DNA of 64,000 nucleotides, taken from the NCBI RefSeq assembly GCF_932294415.1, contig NC_065536.1, forward strand, positions 10,033,974 through 10,097,973. The letters run 5' to 3'. The position numbers were made by a program, and so were the translations under genes. Below the pieces are notes generated by a model. It had not been told where the DNA came from and did no database searches. It worked only from the letters and a program-made list of their open reading frames with translations. Below, piece after piece: positions 53,620 through 64,000 of this stretch; the first letter of the stretch is position 1; every line of letters starts with the position of its first letter. The stretch is from Quercus robur. Taxonomy: Eukaryota; Streptophyta; Magnoliopsida; Fagales; Fagaceae.

Positions 53620-53980
53620 GTTCAGCACCCAAAAGCAGGAAGAAGAACCAGCCACAAGCATCAGATAAGAAGATCTAAACATGGGTTATACGACAGAAAA
53701 AGGACTGTACATATGATAGAGCTACAAGTCGTTTTTTGTTACTTTAATTATCTTCTTAGTGTTCACACGTGATATAATCAGCTGTAACTATCTCTTACAC
53801 GTGTTCCTTATAATATGCACAATTAGTTAGAGCTTAGCAAGTTAGTTAGCTTAGTTTTCTTGTATAAATACGATCTTGATGTACAGAATCAGTTTATGTT
53901 AATACAATCAGATATTCCTCATCTTTCTTGCTCTGTTGCTCTCTAGTTTCTTCTTTCTCTGATTGTATTAGATTCTTTTA
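53620..53980 (+). repeat. 5' LTR of Copia-B (left border unresolved)
   Basis: The right end is clear: gattctttta then the PBS start TGGTATC. This end resembles Copia-A (aattctttta). A TATA box TATAAATA is at 53863-53870, about 115 bp before the LTR end. The left end is not fixed, because the 3' LTR lies beyond the window. By comparison with Copia-A it should begin about 53.6-53.7 kb. Confidence 0.65.
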
Positions 53981-53987
53981 TGGTATC
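53981..53987 (+). promoter_or_regulatory. Copia-B primer-binding site, left half (split by insertion)
   Basis: TGGTATC here and GTATCAGAGC at 61606-61615 are the two parts of a TGGTATCAGAGC initiator-Met primer site. They were separated by the nested element, with GTATC duplicated as its TSD. Confidence 0.92.
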
Positions 53988-54736
53988 TGTAAAAATGTGC
54001 CCCCCCCTAGATCGAGGGTTTTACATGGAGTCGCCACTTATTTAATTTAAAAGGAAAAACAAGAAAACCTTTAATGAAAAATACTTCTGTTGTATTAATG
54101 TATATGACAATTTACATCGAATTTTGTAACAAAAATTTACAATGCTTTTTGTCCTAGGTACAATCTAAGAAAAGTAAATTACATTGCTTTATTCCCTAGT
54201 TACATTCTAAAAAAGGTAAAATTGTATATACAAAAAATTGTCTAGAACCCTTGATCTTGGTTCGGAGGCTAATTTACGAGATGGGAAGGGATTAAGCACC
54301 CATCTCGCCCGGTAAAACCGGTCTCCTAGGTTAAGGTGGCCAATGTCATGTCATGTCAAACAAATACAAAGAATATGTCATATAAACATGTGATTTGCAA
54401 GAAGTGTAAATAAATATATGCTAGAGGAATTTGACATGAAGAGAAATAAAATAAAATAAAATGAAATCCAATCAAAAATCACACTTGATTAACTTTAAAT
54501 TAATTCTTGTGAGAACCAATCAAAATTAAGTGTTTAGAATAGGATGTGATCAAGCCCATCGTATAGGCGAGTCATGATCATTGAAAATTATTTGTATGAT
54601 AACTTTTGATCAGGTGGTCCGATCAAAACCCATGACATACCATTATGATCGTTAGAACATCAAGATTTTTTTTTGTATCACAAATCTGAAGATCTACCGG
54701 TTGGTTAAATGCAAGTTGTAAAATGGGGTATCTACA
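53988..54736 (-). repeat. 3' LTR of the nested gag-only element
   Basis: 749 bp. On + it starts tgtaaaaatgtgc and ends ggggtatctaca. Purine-rich gaggggcattc on the minus strand abuts its inner side as the polypurine tract. Confidence 0.92.
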
Positions 54737-55930
54737 GAATGCCCCTCATTGACAGAGCTTGAAAAGCGAATGTCAATGTAAAAGAAAGACACCAAATTTT
54801 GCAACTTGAAATTTAACCGATCACCAATGTGTGATGAAAATTTGTTAAAGTTGTGGAAACTTGTTGGTTTCCAAAAAAAATTTGATCCAAAATGTTTTGG
54901 CAATTTTTTCAAAAAAAAAAAAAAACTTGTTATTATTTTTTTCCAAAATTTTGAACCTGTAAATTATCTTAAAAAAACCTTGTTGGGCTTTTTTATTTGA
55001 AAAGTCTATTGGGCTTTCTTGTAATGATCTTGGCAAATTTTCTAAAAACTTGTTTGTTTTTTGAAAATTTTTGAACCCGAAATTTGTTGAGAATCTTGTT
55101 GAATTTTCTTTTGAAAATTTTGATATTCTTACCAAAATTTGTAAACAATGTTGGGCATTCTTGGAATGATCTTGTCATGTCTTTTGGAAATTTGATAAAA
55201 ACCTTCTTGGGTTTTCTTATGAAGATCTTGGCAAATTTTCTAAAAACTTGTTTGTTTTTTAAAAATTTTTGAACTTGAAATTTGTTGAAAATCTTGTTGA
55301 ATTTTCTCTTGAAAATTTTGATGATCTTGTCTTGTCTTTTGGAAATTTGATAAAAACCTTGTTGGATTTTTGTGAAAACTGTGTAACATTGTCAAGCATT
55401 CTTTTTCTGAGAGATGTTTGAAGATCTTGCAGGATTTTCCTCAACTTTTGAAAATGATGCTAAAACTTTCTGAAAATCTTGTTTGATTTTTCGAGAAAGT
55501 CATGAAAACCTTGTTTTGAAAAGTTGTTGACAAACCTTGTTGGGTTTTTTTGAAAATTTTGTTCACAAACCTTGTCTGGTTTTTGAGATAGATGCTAAAA
55601 TTTTCTGAAAATCTTGTTTGAATTTTTGAGAAAGTCATGAAAACCTTGTTTTGAAAATTGTTTTGACAAACCTTGTTGGGTTTTTTGAAGATTTTGTTCA
55701 CAAACCTTGTCGAGTTTTGAGAATTTTATTTTTTGAAAATTTGTTAAATAAAGTATGAAAACCTTGATGGGTTTTGTTGAAAATTTGTAAGAATTTTGAA
55801 AAACTTTCAGGTTTCCTTGAAAAAAAGTTATGAATTTTCTGAAAATCTTATTGGATTTTTTTTTTTTTTTTGAAAACTTTTTTGTGACTTTCAAGAAAAA
55901 AAAAACTTTGTCAAACCCTAGAGCCTGAGA
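54737..55930. repeat. Degenerate tandem repeats in the nested element
   Basis: T/G-rich repeats built from words such as aaaatcttgttgaatttt and acaaaccttgttgggttt. Two copies of about 200 bp are at about 55.03-55.23 and 55.23-55.42 kb, and two of about 135 bp at about 55454-55588 and 55589-55720. Minus-strand frames here are repeat artefacts rich in Asn/Lys/Phe. Confidence 0.75.
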
Positions 55931-58900
55931 TGTTGGACAATGAATGCAAGAGACTCCTTAGTCGAGCCTTGTGTGATGTGGGAGACTTCTTAGTTGATCC
56001 ATGTGAGATGTGAGACTCCTCAGCTGATTTGGTGATCTGGACTTGAAGTTGTTATTGAATGATGAGAGATTTTTGCTTAATTCCTGCAAAGATGAAAATT
56101 TTCCTTTATCAAGCTTGTTAGAAACAAGTTAATTTGAACCAATGCCCCTAGTATAAACATGCTTGCATAGAAAAATAGATGAAAAGCTTGCAGATGAAAA
56201 CTAATGGGCCAATGCTTAATGCAGATAAAAAATGGGCCAATGCCCCTAGTTTAAAGCTATTTGCAAACAACTTTGGGTCATTGTCTTGATTTGGTGCCTA
56301 TTGTTTACAGAGCCTTTAACAGGTTGCCTACGCACTTTTCTTCAGGAGGACCAAGTTAGACATAGTACAAGTCTGTAGGGAAGACATCTAGTCCACCCAA
56401 AAGATGATCATGGCTTCCAACCAAACCTTGCATTGCATTTTCAAAATGAACTTGATAATGTAAAATTTTTTTTTGAAAGAAATTGATTTTTTTCTTGAAA
56501 AACCATTTGGTGAATAGTGGTGCCTATTGAGAAAATTCTTTTTCTTTCCCAAATGACCATGAGATAATCCTTTCAACGACTATTTTAGCATATCATACTG
56601 TTTAGGAGTCAAGTCAATCTTTTTGACTAAAAAGGAACAAAGTCATTGAATGCATGTAATCAAATTTGCTTCTTCTTTTTAAACACTATTGGATTAGGTC
56701 TTCAAGGACAATCAAAGAAATGAAATGTAGAGATGTTTGAGAGTCATGTGATTTTTTTTTTTTTTTTTTTGAGTGCTTCAAGTTTGGGAGACACTTTTTT
56801 TTTTTTTTTTTTTGGGATAGAAACAAAGAGGAGTGCCCCAAATTTGGGAGTCACATTTGTTGGAAACAAACAAAAAGGGAGTGCCCTCAATTAGAGAATT
56901 CTTTCAAGTCATTTGAGAATTTAAGGAACTGTATCATGGAGATTACTTGCCAGTGGGGCTTGATAACCTCAAGCATTTTTCCTTTTTAATCCAAGAGAAA
57001 ATATTGCCAGAGTTAAGGGTGTGCCTATGACTAGCAAAACTTCAAGGAGGGCTTTATGCATGGGTTGTAATGTAGGCTAGGTTCAGGTTATGAAAGAAAT
57101 GGTATAAAAAGGCTCAAAATCCCCTGTAGATATTCCCCTCAAGTGTGCAATACTAAAAAGTTAGGCATTAGAAGGATTTTCTTGTTTCTCCCTTTCTTGA
57201 CATTGTGCTAATATTCTCATCATTCTTGTCATCTACTCACTGGTCATCATGGATCATTTGTATCAATGTTATATCATGCTTGTTTGCCTTGTATTCTTCT
57301 TAGGCAACTCTTTTTTGAGCTTTCAAATTTTCTTCTTTGATTTGAATTTGTGCTGAGGTCTTTGTTGTGATTGAATTTTTCTGCCTTTCTCTTCATTGAT
57401 TTATTGTTTGAATGTGCTTTCATGCTTGTTTTTCAAATCTCTAGAATTTCATCTTGACAAATCTTTCCTCTTCTTTTGGAACTTGTGACTAGGCCGCCTT
57501 TTCAGTTTTCGACCTTCTTTGTTATGCTTTTTTCTCTTCTTTTGAAACCTATGACAAGGTCGCCTTTTCTTTTTCTCTTCTTTTGGCAATTGTGACTAGG
57601 CTGCCTCTTCGATTTTCGACCAATTGGACTTCTTTTGTCCTCTTTCTTTGATAGCAAATGAATGAATGATTTTTTTTTTTTTTTATATGACCGTGCTTGA
57701 AAAAGCTGCCTATGTACCTCTTTTAAAAGAAGGATCAAGTCATCCATAGTTCAAAATAATTTTTTTGTGCCTTAATTTTTGCCTAGACTGCCCTTTCGAG
57801 TTTTCAATCTAGCAGGCTCTCTCACACTCGATTTTTTTCTTTCCTTTTGCGTAGACTGCCCTTTTAGGTTTTCAATCTACCATTGTTTTTTTTTTTATCC
57901 CTAATTTTTGCCTAGACTGTCCTTTTAGGTTTTCAATCTAGCAGGATTATTATTTTTTATTTATTTATTTATTTATTTTTTGCTTCATGCTTTCTGACTT
58001 GATGAGCTCTCATCTCTTTCCGTATGATGGAATCTCTTAGCTTTCAACTTGATGAAGTCTTGTCTTCTCATCTTGATGGAGTATTATCATCTGCATTCTC
58101 AAATGTGATCTTCATTTTTTCTTCTAATCTTGATGGACTCTGCTTTTCTTGATGTCTTCATTGAAGCTATGAGATTGTCCTCCTTAGCATAAAATTTGAG
58201 TATGCACACTCGAATTTTCCCACCCTAGGTTTAGGTTGTTATGGGTTCATGAAAAAAAGGCTAACTGTTTAATAGCTCAAATGGGCTAGCAATGGATGAT
58301 ATTTGTAATGGGTGTCAAGGAATAATGTGGCTAAACCAAAGATGGCCTCCTATCCCTAGTAAGGCTTGTTTATAGGCACGGTAACTCAAACTCTTTTAGT
58401 AACTTCCTCTTGGAATAAAAATTATGAATGCTTCAATATTGTGACACAAAAAATGTTCTAAGATTTGGATTGAGTGTACATTGTTTGAGAATTTCTGATC
58501 GGTGGAATCTTTTTTTGTTGAGATTTCCTAATAACTGGATTTTCTTTGATTGCCTTTAGGACCTTCTCTTTTTATGTTCTAAGTGATTTAGCAAAGATCC
58601 TTACATGAATCAAATGAAATTAATTCTCTCTTTGTGCACATTGATTGGTTGGCCCATTAAGCATTATGATTTGCAAAGGCTTTGCCAAAGGAATTCTCAT
58701 GTAGTACTTGAGGAAAATAACATTTGAAAATTTTGACCTCTCACACTCTTTCCAAGCGGACTGGGCTTTGATGAGAAGGTTAAGCCTTACATCATTTTTG
58801 AAAATCCACTAAAGGGCCCAATGCCCCTGGTTGGAAGTTTTTTTTTTTTTTTTTTGAAAGTTTTCCTTGATTTTATTTTATTATTTTTTTCTTTTTGAAG

Positions 58901-59225
58901 AAAAGCATTTTTGTAATTTTTGAATCATGAACAAGTCCATTTTGACAGAAATTGTAGGCCTCAAGGAACCATTTTCAATTGGGCTTTGAAAGGAGTCAGA
59001 AATGTCACTAAAGATCCCAATGCCCCTAGTCCAAGGTTTTCTTTAATTTTTATTTTTTTGAGTTTTTGAATTTTTTTATTTTTTTATTTATTTTTGCATC
59101 AAACACAGCCTGAATAACAAAATGCATCAAACAAGAAATGAAATTAAAAAAATGGAAACAAGTAAGGAACAGACAAAGCTTGTAATAAAAAAAAATTCTT
59201 GAAAAACCCATTATGGCTTGGCAAC
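55931..59225. other. Non-coding internal region of the nested element (where pol would be)
   Basis: About 3.3 kb without a supportable frame, T-rich on +. It holds T tracts (near 56.75, 56.80, 57.67, 58.84 kb), a recurring tgactaggcygcctyttcrattttcgacc-like motif near 57.48-57.63 kb and a recurring cctagactg(c/t)ccttttaggttttcaatcta motif near 57.78-57.95 kb. I found no RT, RNase H or integrase motif in either strand's listed frames. Confidence 0.6.
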
Positions 59226-60143
59226 TCATGAAGTAGAGTTGGATTGCTTGGTAGATGCTAGTGCAGCAATGATTTGTTGGTCCATGAGATCTTGGATAAT
59301 CCCATTGTTATTGATGGCATCTTCAATTTGGGTTCCAACAGCAATTAGGGTCTTGAAGTTGGGAAAGTATCGAGCAAATAGATACTTGTTGTAGGTCGGG
59401 AGGAGATTCTTCACAATCATGTTCAATTGTTCTTCCTCATTGGGCCTAATAGTCATCTGGGCTGCTTTTGTCCCCCACCTTGTGATGAATGCATGAAAAG
59501 ATTCACTGGAATCTTGTTTGGTTGTCTCAAGGTCTCGCCAAGTGATGTCCACCTCAGTATTGTACTTGTATTGCTTGTAAAATTCATGGCACATATCTTC
59601 CCAAGTTGGAGTTCGAGAATCCTCCAAATTTAGGAACCAACGTAGGGCAGCTCCAGTGAGTGTATTTTGAAACATTTGGGCCAGTAACTCTTCATCAGCT
59701 CCCAAGGGTTGCAATGCTCTTATGTACATTTTTAGATGGGCTTTAGGGGAGCTCATGCCATTAAACTTGTCCAATGTTGGCATCTTAAACTTTGGTGGGG
59801 CCCTTGCTTGAGGAAAGAGCGAAAGTGAATGCAGATCCATAGCTTCTTCAACCCTTCTAGATCTCATTAGGAGCTTTTCCATTTGGTCCATTCGTTCAAC
59901 CATCTTCTTCTCATTTTCAGTCAACACCAAGCCATGGCTTTCTTTAGAATTTCTGGGTCCATTATCATTTTAGGCCCTAGAGGATTCATGAGAGTTCTTG
60001 TTCCCCATTTGTTGGATCAATACTTGGATGTCCTTTTGGATTTGGGTTTGACCTGCTACCAAAGTGTTGAGTAAATCTTGAGTGGTGAGATGCGGTTGTT
60101 CCCTATGATCATTCATGCGTCGATCTTCTTGGTTGTTGGCCAT
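59226..60143 (-). pseudogene. gag of the nested element, with in-frame TAA
   Basis: ATG at 60143 opens a frame that stops at TAA 59970-59972 after 57 codons, then continues in the same phase to 59226. The second part (234 codons from 59930) holds the Retrotrans_gag core: PPKFKMPTLDKFNGMSSPKA, FQNTLTGAALRWFLNLEDS, WEDMCHEFYKQYKYNTEVDI, SFHAFITRWGTKAAQM. It ends before any zinc knuckle. Gln-rich N-terminus (QTQIQKDIQVLIQQ). The gag core is still recognisable and may be selected or simply young. The product could start internally after the TAA. Confidence 0.82.
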
Positions 60144-60827
60144 TTCTTAATTGGAAGCCTTGGTTTTGATGTTTGCTTGGGCCTTGCACTTTAAGATTGG
60201 TGGCTTTAATCTTGATGTCTTTAAGCTTGATGATCTTGAGCTTTTAGATATGCTTTGAACTTGGTGGGCTTGAACCCTGATTGAGATTCTTTGGTCTCAA
60301 CCAAAATGCATAAGTTAGATTTTTTTTTTTAAGAAATCTTAAACAATTATGATGGGCCTAAGCATTGAACTAAGGCACATCATGGATCAAACAACGGCCA
60401 AACACATTCATGGGATGCAATGTATTTTATGGGATTGACCTAAAGATTAGTTCTATGGCTTCTTACATGAAGGTAAAAGGTAGGCTAATAGGTTCCCCAA
60501 AAGCTAGGACGTTGTACCTCCCAACTTGTGACGTATGAACGCCGCGTTGGTCCAAACGGTAGAGTTTGTCCTTTATGAAACGCAAGAAAGATCAAGCGAG
60601 TCTTAGGCGATGGGGTAGTAGGTTCACCACTGGGTACACGAATCCAGGAGGACCGCGATCCATGGCTACAATTACCGTGGTTTCCGGGCAACATACACAA
60701 TTCATATACAATTCCAATCATGCAAATGATGTTATGGCAAACAAATATGACATATTATTAAAAACAATAAACAAACAAATGACATGGTTGGCCACCATAA
60801 CCTAAAGTAGAGTCTAGCCTTCAACAT
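60144..60827. other. Leader of the nested element
   Basis: Non-coding 5' leader (minus strand) between PBS and gag. Nothing recognisable in it. Confidence 0.5.
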
Positions 60828-60845
60828 TCCCCAGCGGAGTCGCCA
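60828..60845 (-). promoter_or_regulatory. Primer-binding site of the nested element
   Basis: Minus strand TGGCGACTCCGCTGGGGA, one base inside the 5' LTR. This fixes the orientation as minus and differs from the PBS of both the Tat element and the Copia elements. Ogre elements are said to use tRNA-Arg; I have not checked the match here. Confidence 0.85.
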
Positions 60846-60846
60846 C

Positions 60847-61605
60847 TGTAAAAATGTGCTCCCCCCTAGATCGAGAGTTTTACATGGAGTCGCCACTTAT
60901 TTAATTTAAAAGGAAAAACAAGAAATCCTTTAATGAAAAATACTTCTGTTGTATTAATGTATATGACAATTTACATCGAATTTTGTAACAAAAATTTACA
61001 ATGCTTTTTGTCCTAGGTACAATCTAAGAAAAGTAAATTACATTGCTTTATTCCCTAGTTACATTCTAAAAAAGGTAAAAGTGTATATACAAAAAATTGT
61101 CTAGAACCCTTGATCTTGGTTCGGAGGCTAATTTACGAGATGGGAAGGGATTAAGCACCCATCTCGCCCGGTAAAATCGGTCTCCTAGGTTAAGGTGGCC
61201 AATGTCATGTCATGTCAAACAAATACAAAGAATATGTCATATAAACATGTGATTTGCAAGAAGTGTAAATAAATATATGCTAGAGGAATTTGACATGAAG
61301 AGAAATAAAATAAAATAAAATGAAATAAAATGAAATCCAATCAAAAATCACACTTGATTAACTTTAAATTAATTCTTGTGAGAACCAATCAAAATTAAGT
61401 GTTTAGAATAGGATGTGATCAAGCCCATCGTATAGGCGAGTCATGATCATTGAAAATTATTTGTATGATAACTTTTGATCAGGTGGTCCGATCAAAACCC
61501 ATGACATACCATTATGATCGTTAGAACATCAAGATTTTTTTTTGTATCACAAATCTGAAGATCTACCGGTTGGTTAAATGCAAGTTGTAAAATGGGGTAT
61601 CTACA
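60847..61605 (-). repeat. 5' LTR of the nested element
   Basis: 759 bp. Compared with the other LTR it has one extra aaataaaatg-type 10-bp unit near 61.32 kb and about five base changes by eye. Confidence 0.92.
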
Positions 61606-64000
61606 GTATCAGAGCTTAAAGCCTTTGTTAATGGCTTCAAACCCTAGCCAAAGTTCCTCTTCTTCCCCTTCTTCTACCTTTGCTCTGCGTGAGCTCTCTC
61701 CAATGGAGGATCCTCGAAGCCCGTTCTTCCTTCACCACGGTGAATCACCTGGTGCGATTCTCGTCTCTCAATCTCAATCTTTGACAGAGGACAATTATTC
61801 TACATGGGCCAGAGCTATGTGAATGGCTTTGGATGCCAAAAGCAAACTCGGATTCGTGGATGGATCTATCATTGCTTCTATGGCAACCACGCCTCTTGAG
61901 AAGCTAGCTTGGTCCAAGAACAATTCCATGATTTCATCATGGATATTGAATTCGGTCTCTCCCCATATCACAGCCAGTGTGATTTATAGAGATACGACTC
62001 TTGAAGTCTGGAATACTCTCAGAAATCGGTTTTCTCAAGCTAATGGACCGAGAATTTCTCAGCTTCAAAAGCAGATATCCACGGTTATGCAAGGAGATTC
62101 AACAGTAACAAGCTTCTTTACTGGTCTTCAAACAGCTTGGGATCAGTTGTTGAATTTCAGGCCTTTGCCGTGTTGTGCTTGTGGTAAATGTACCTGTGGA
62201 GTCAATGACAAAATTACATCTTTTCAACATCAAGATTTGTTGATGCAATTCCTCAATGGATTGAATGATGCCTATTCACAAGTCAGAACTCAAATCTTGA
62301 TGATGGAGCCCATTCCTTCTCTTGATAAAGCTTTTTCTTTGGTCATTCAAGAAGAGAGACAGAGAGCTTTGGGATTCAATGCCAATTCTTCTGTTGAGTC
62401 TACTGCTTTAGCAGTCATGAACCAAGGGTTCAATCAAAGCTCAAATTTTTTTGGCAATGTTGGCAAGAATATCAAAGGCAATGGGGGAAAAGGAAGACCT
62501 ATTTGCAGCCATTGTGGGAAAGTTGGTCATGTGATGGAAAAATGCTACAAGCTTGTAGGTTTTCCACCAGGATACAAGCAGAAGGGCAAAGTATCCATGG
62601 CTAATCAGGTCATAGTTGAAGGAGATCAAGCTCAATCTGATTTCACTCCTCAGATTGCTTCTTTTCCATTTACTTCAGAGCAATGCAAGCAATTTCTGTC
62701 AATGTTAAGTGCTCATGCTTCTGCTTCAACTTCCAATGATGTAATTCATTCAGCCAATTCTGCACTTTCAGGTAATTCTTGTGAATTGTTTCAAGAATCT
62801 ATGTGCCTGAGCATGGAGCATTCAATATTTGCTGTTAATCCTAGCAATAAAACTGCTTTTGGTAATGAAACTTGGGTTCTAGATACTGGGGCAACAGATC
62901 ACATAGTTCATTCTCTTACCCTATTCACTAAAATTACTAGTTGTGTTGCTACTTTTGTTCAATTACCCAATGGTGAGAAGGTAACTGTTACTCACATAGG
63001 TACCATTCAAGTCACTTATATTTTACTTCTTGAGAATGTGCTTTGTGTACCAACCTTTACTTTCAACCTCATATCAGTGAGTAAATTGACTAAATCTCTA
63101 TCTTGTTGCCTTGCTTTTCTATCCCATTATTGTTTCATACAGGACCTTACTTGTTGGAAAATGATTGGAGTGGGTAAATTACATCACAATTTGTACCTGC
63201 TGCAATCTTCAAACATTTGTGATTCTGTTTCAGAGGTTTCTTCTACTTTGCAGACAGTTTTCAAGTCCTTTGTTAATTCTGTTTCTGCTGTTTCTAAGCC
63301 ATATCTTTGGAATCTTAGGCTAGGCCATGTGTCTGATGATAAGCTTCAAGCTTTACATCATTGTTTACCTGATGTACCATCTTTACACAGTAATAAAGAT
63401 TGCATTGTTTTTCCTATTGCTAAGCAGAAACGACTTCCATTCCCTTGTTCTAATCATATCTCTTCTAATGCTTTTGATCTTATTCATTGTGATGTTTGGG
63501 GGCCATTTGTTAAAGCTACTCATGATGGTTTTCAATATTTCCTTACTATTGTAAATGATGCCACTAGATCTACACGGTTATATCTCATGAAATCTAAATC
63601 TGAAACTAGGCCTCTATTGATGTCTTTCTATAATATGATATGTACACAGTTCAATATCCACATTAAAGCTATTAGGACTGACAATGCTCCAGAATTTTTC
63701 CAAAAAGATTTCTATGCTAGTCATGGTATAATTCACCAGCACTCTTGTGTTGCTACTCCACAACAAAACTCAATTGTGGAGAGAAAACATCAACATATTC
63801 TTAACATAGCTAGAGCATTGAAATTTCAGTCAAATGTCCCTATTTCTTATTGGGGTGATTGTGTTTTAATTGCTGTGTACATCATCAATAGATTGCCTAC
63901 TTCAATTTTAGAGAATAAAACACCTTTTGAGAAGCTTTATGGTCAACTCCTATCATTTGCTCACTTGAAGGTCTTTAGGTGTCTATGCTTTGCTTCCACT
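61606..64000 (+). mobile_element. Copia-B internal region (continues past the window)
   Basis: Right-hand part of the Copia element whose 5' LTR is at about 53.6-53.98 kb. It begins with the duplicated GTATC and AGAGC of the primer site, then gag-protease-integrase. The element leaves the window before RT. Related to Copia-A in protein layout but diverged and on the other strand. Confidence 0.9.
61631..64000 (+). pseudogene. Copia-B gag-protease-integrase (partial, TGA early, damaged HHCC)
   Basis: Start ATG 61631 (MASNPSQSSSS...). A TGA at 61820-61822 interrupts after WARAM, where relatives read Arg (CGA to TGA would be a CpG-type change); after that the frame is open to the window edge. 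Gag core FLHHGESPGAILVS, zinc knuckle [14 protein letters not shown], protease [10 protein letters not shown], integrase core residues in [15 protein letters not shown] and NSIVERKHQ. The pre-integrase finger is damaged: the first His is Asn (WNLRLGH) and the second Cys of the CxxC is Phe (CIVFPIAK). The copy is thus probably inactive, quite apart from its split primer site. Confidence 0.88.

Larger units (their letters stand above)
53988..61605 (-). mobile_element. Nested gag-only (pol-less) Gypsy-like LTR element
   Basis: 7618 bp with LTRs of 749 bp (left) and 759 bp (right), TG...CA ends, TSD GTATC (53983-53987, 61606-61610) and minus orientation. Its PBS is TGGCGACTCCGCTGGGGA, a type I recall from Ogre/Gypsy elements. 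By eye the LTRs differ at five bases and by one 10-bp repeat unit, so it is young. The only coding relic in 6.1 kb of internal DNA is a gag (59226-60143). No protease, RT or integrase motif was found. Non-autonomous LTR elements that keep gag alone have been described as TR-GAG; this fits that class and must be mobilised in trans. Confidence 0.9.

Noticed and set aside
55441-55894. Overlapping minus-strand frames rich in Phe/Lys/Asn
   Set aside because: Arise from tandem T/G-rich repeats in the nested element; repeated peptide words, no domain.
1-64000. tRNA, rRNA or snoRNA genes
   Set aside because: I looked for cloverleaf box words and rRNA blocks by eye and saw none convincing; a covariance-model scan would be needed to exclude small RNAs.

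Overview
This is plant nuclear DNA, probably from a woody dicot. It carries a FERONIA-type receptor kinase gene, an SRC2-type C2 gene, a PWWP-domain gene, U/A-rich introns, AT microsatellites and many plant LTR and non-LTR retrotransposons. Fagales is my guess from the overall look of the repeats; the sequence alone does not prove it. Coding space is dominated by mobile elements.

Layout. (1) 1-8.2 kb: a diverged, duplicated non-coding block split by an intact plant L1-type LINE (872-6749) with a 16-bp target-site duplication. (2) 8.2-18.4 kb: a complete Ty3/Gypsy element of the Tat clade (491-bp LTRs, TSD ATTCC). It has gag, protease, RT, dual RNase H and integrase on the plus strand, a minisatellite, and a spliced antisense gene with its own TATA box and 5'UTR intron. 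Its frames are broken by two short tandem duplications and by TAG codons. (3) 18.4-30.5 kb: gene-poor DNA with a tandemly duplicated, degenerate, possibly once-spliced locus, a Helitron-like end, a MITE and A/T-tract micro-insertions. (4) 30.5-31.4 kb: an intact SRC2-like C2-domain gene (minus). (5) 34.3-39.6 kb: an intact two-exon PWWP-domain gene (minus, 1163 aa by my exon model). (6) 40-44 kb: MITEs, AT microsatellites and a solo Gypsy LTR that landed inside an AT repeat. (7) 44.4-52.3 kb: a CrRLK1L malectin-like receptor kinase gene (minus) destroyed by a very young Copia element (46485-51836, TSD ATTTC, LTRs differing at 1 of 316 sites by eye) and by a TAG in the kinase activation segment. 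(8) 53.6-64 kb: a second, older Copia element. A 7.6-kb gag-only, pol-less Gypsy-like element (53988-61605, TSD GTATC) is inserted exactly in its primer-binding site.

Only two host genes look functional, SRC2-like and PWWP. The receptor kinase is a pseudogene. I saw no convincing unknown multi-gene system. The most unusual items are the antisense spliced gene in the Tat element, the pol-less nested element, the LTR that supplies the same 31-residue C-terminus to its own pol and to the receptor it disrupted, the recurrent tail-only poly(A) micro-insertions, and a perfect 54-bp foldback beside the Tat element.
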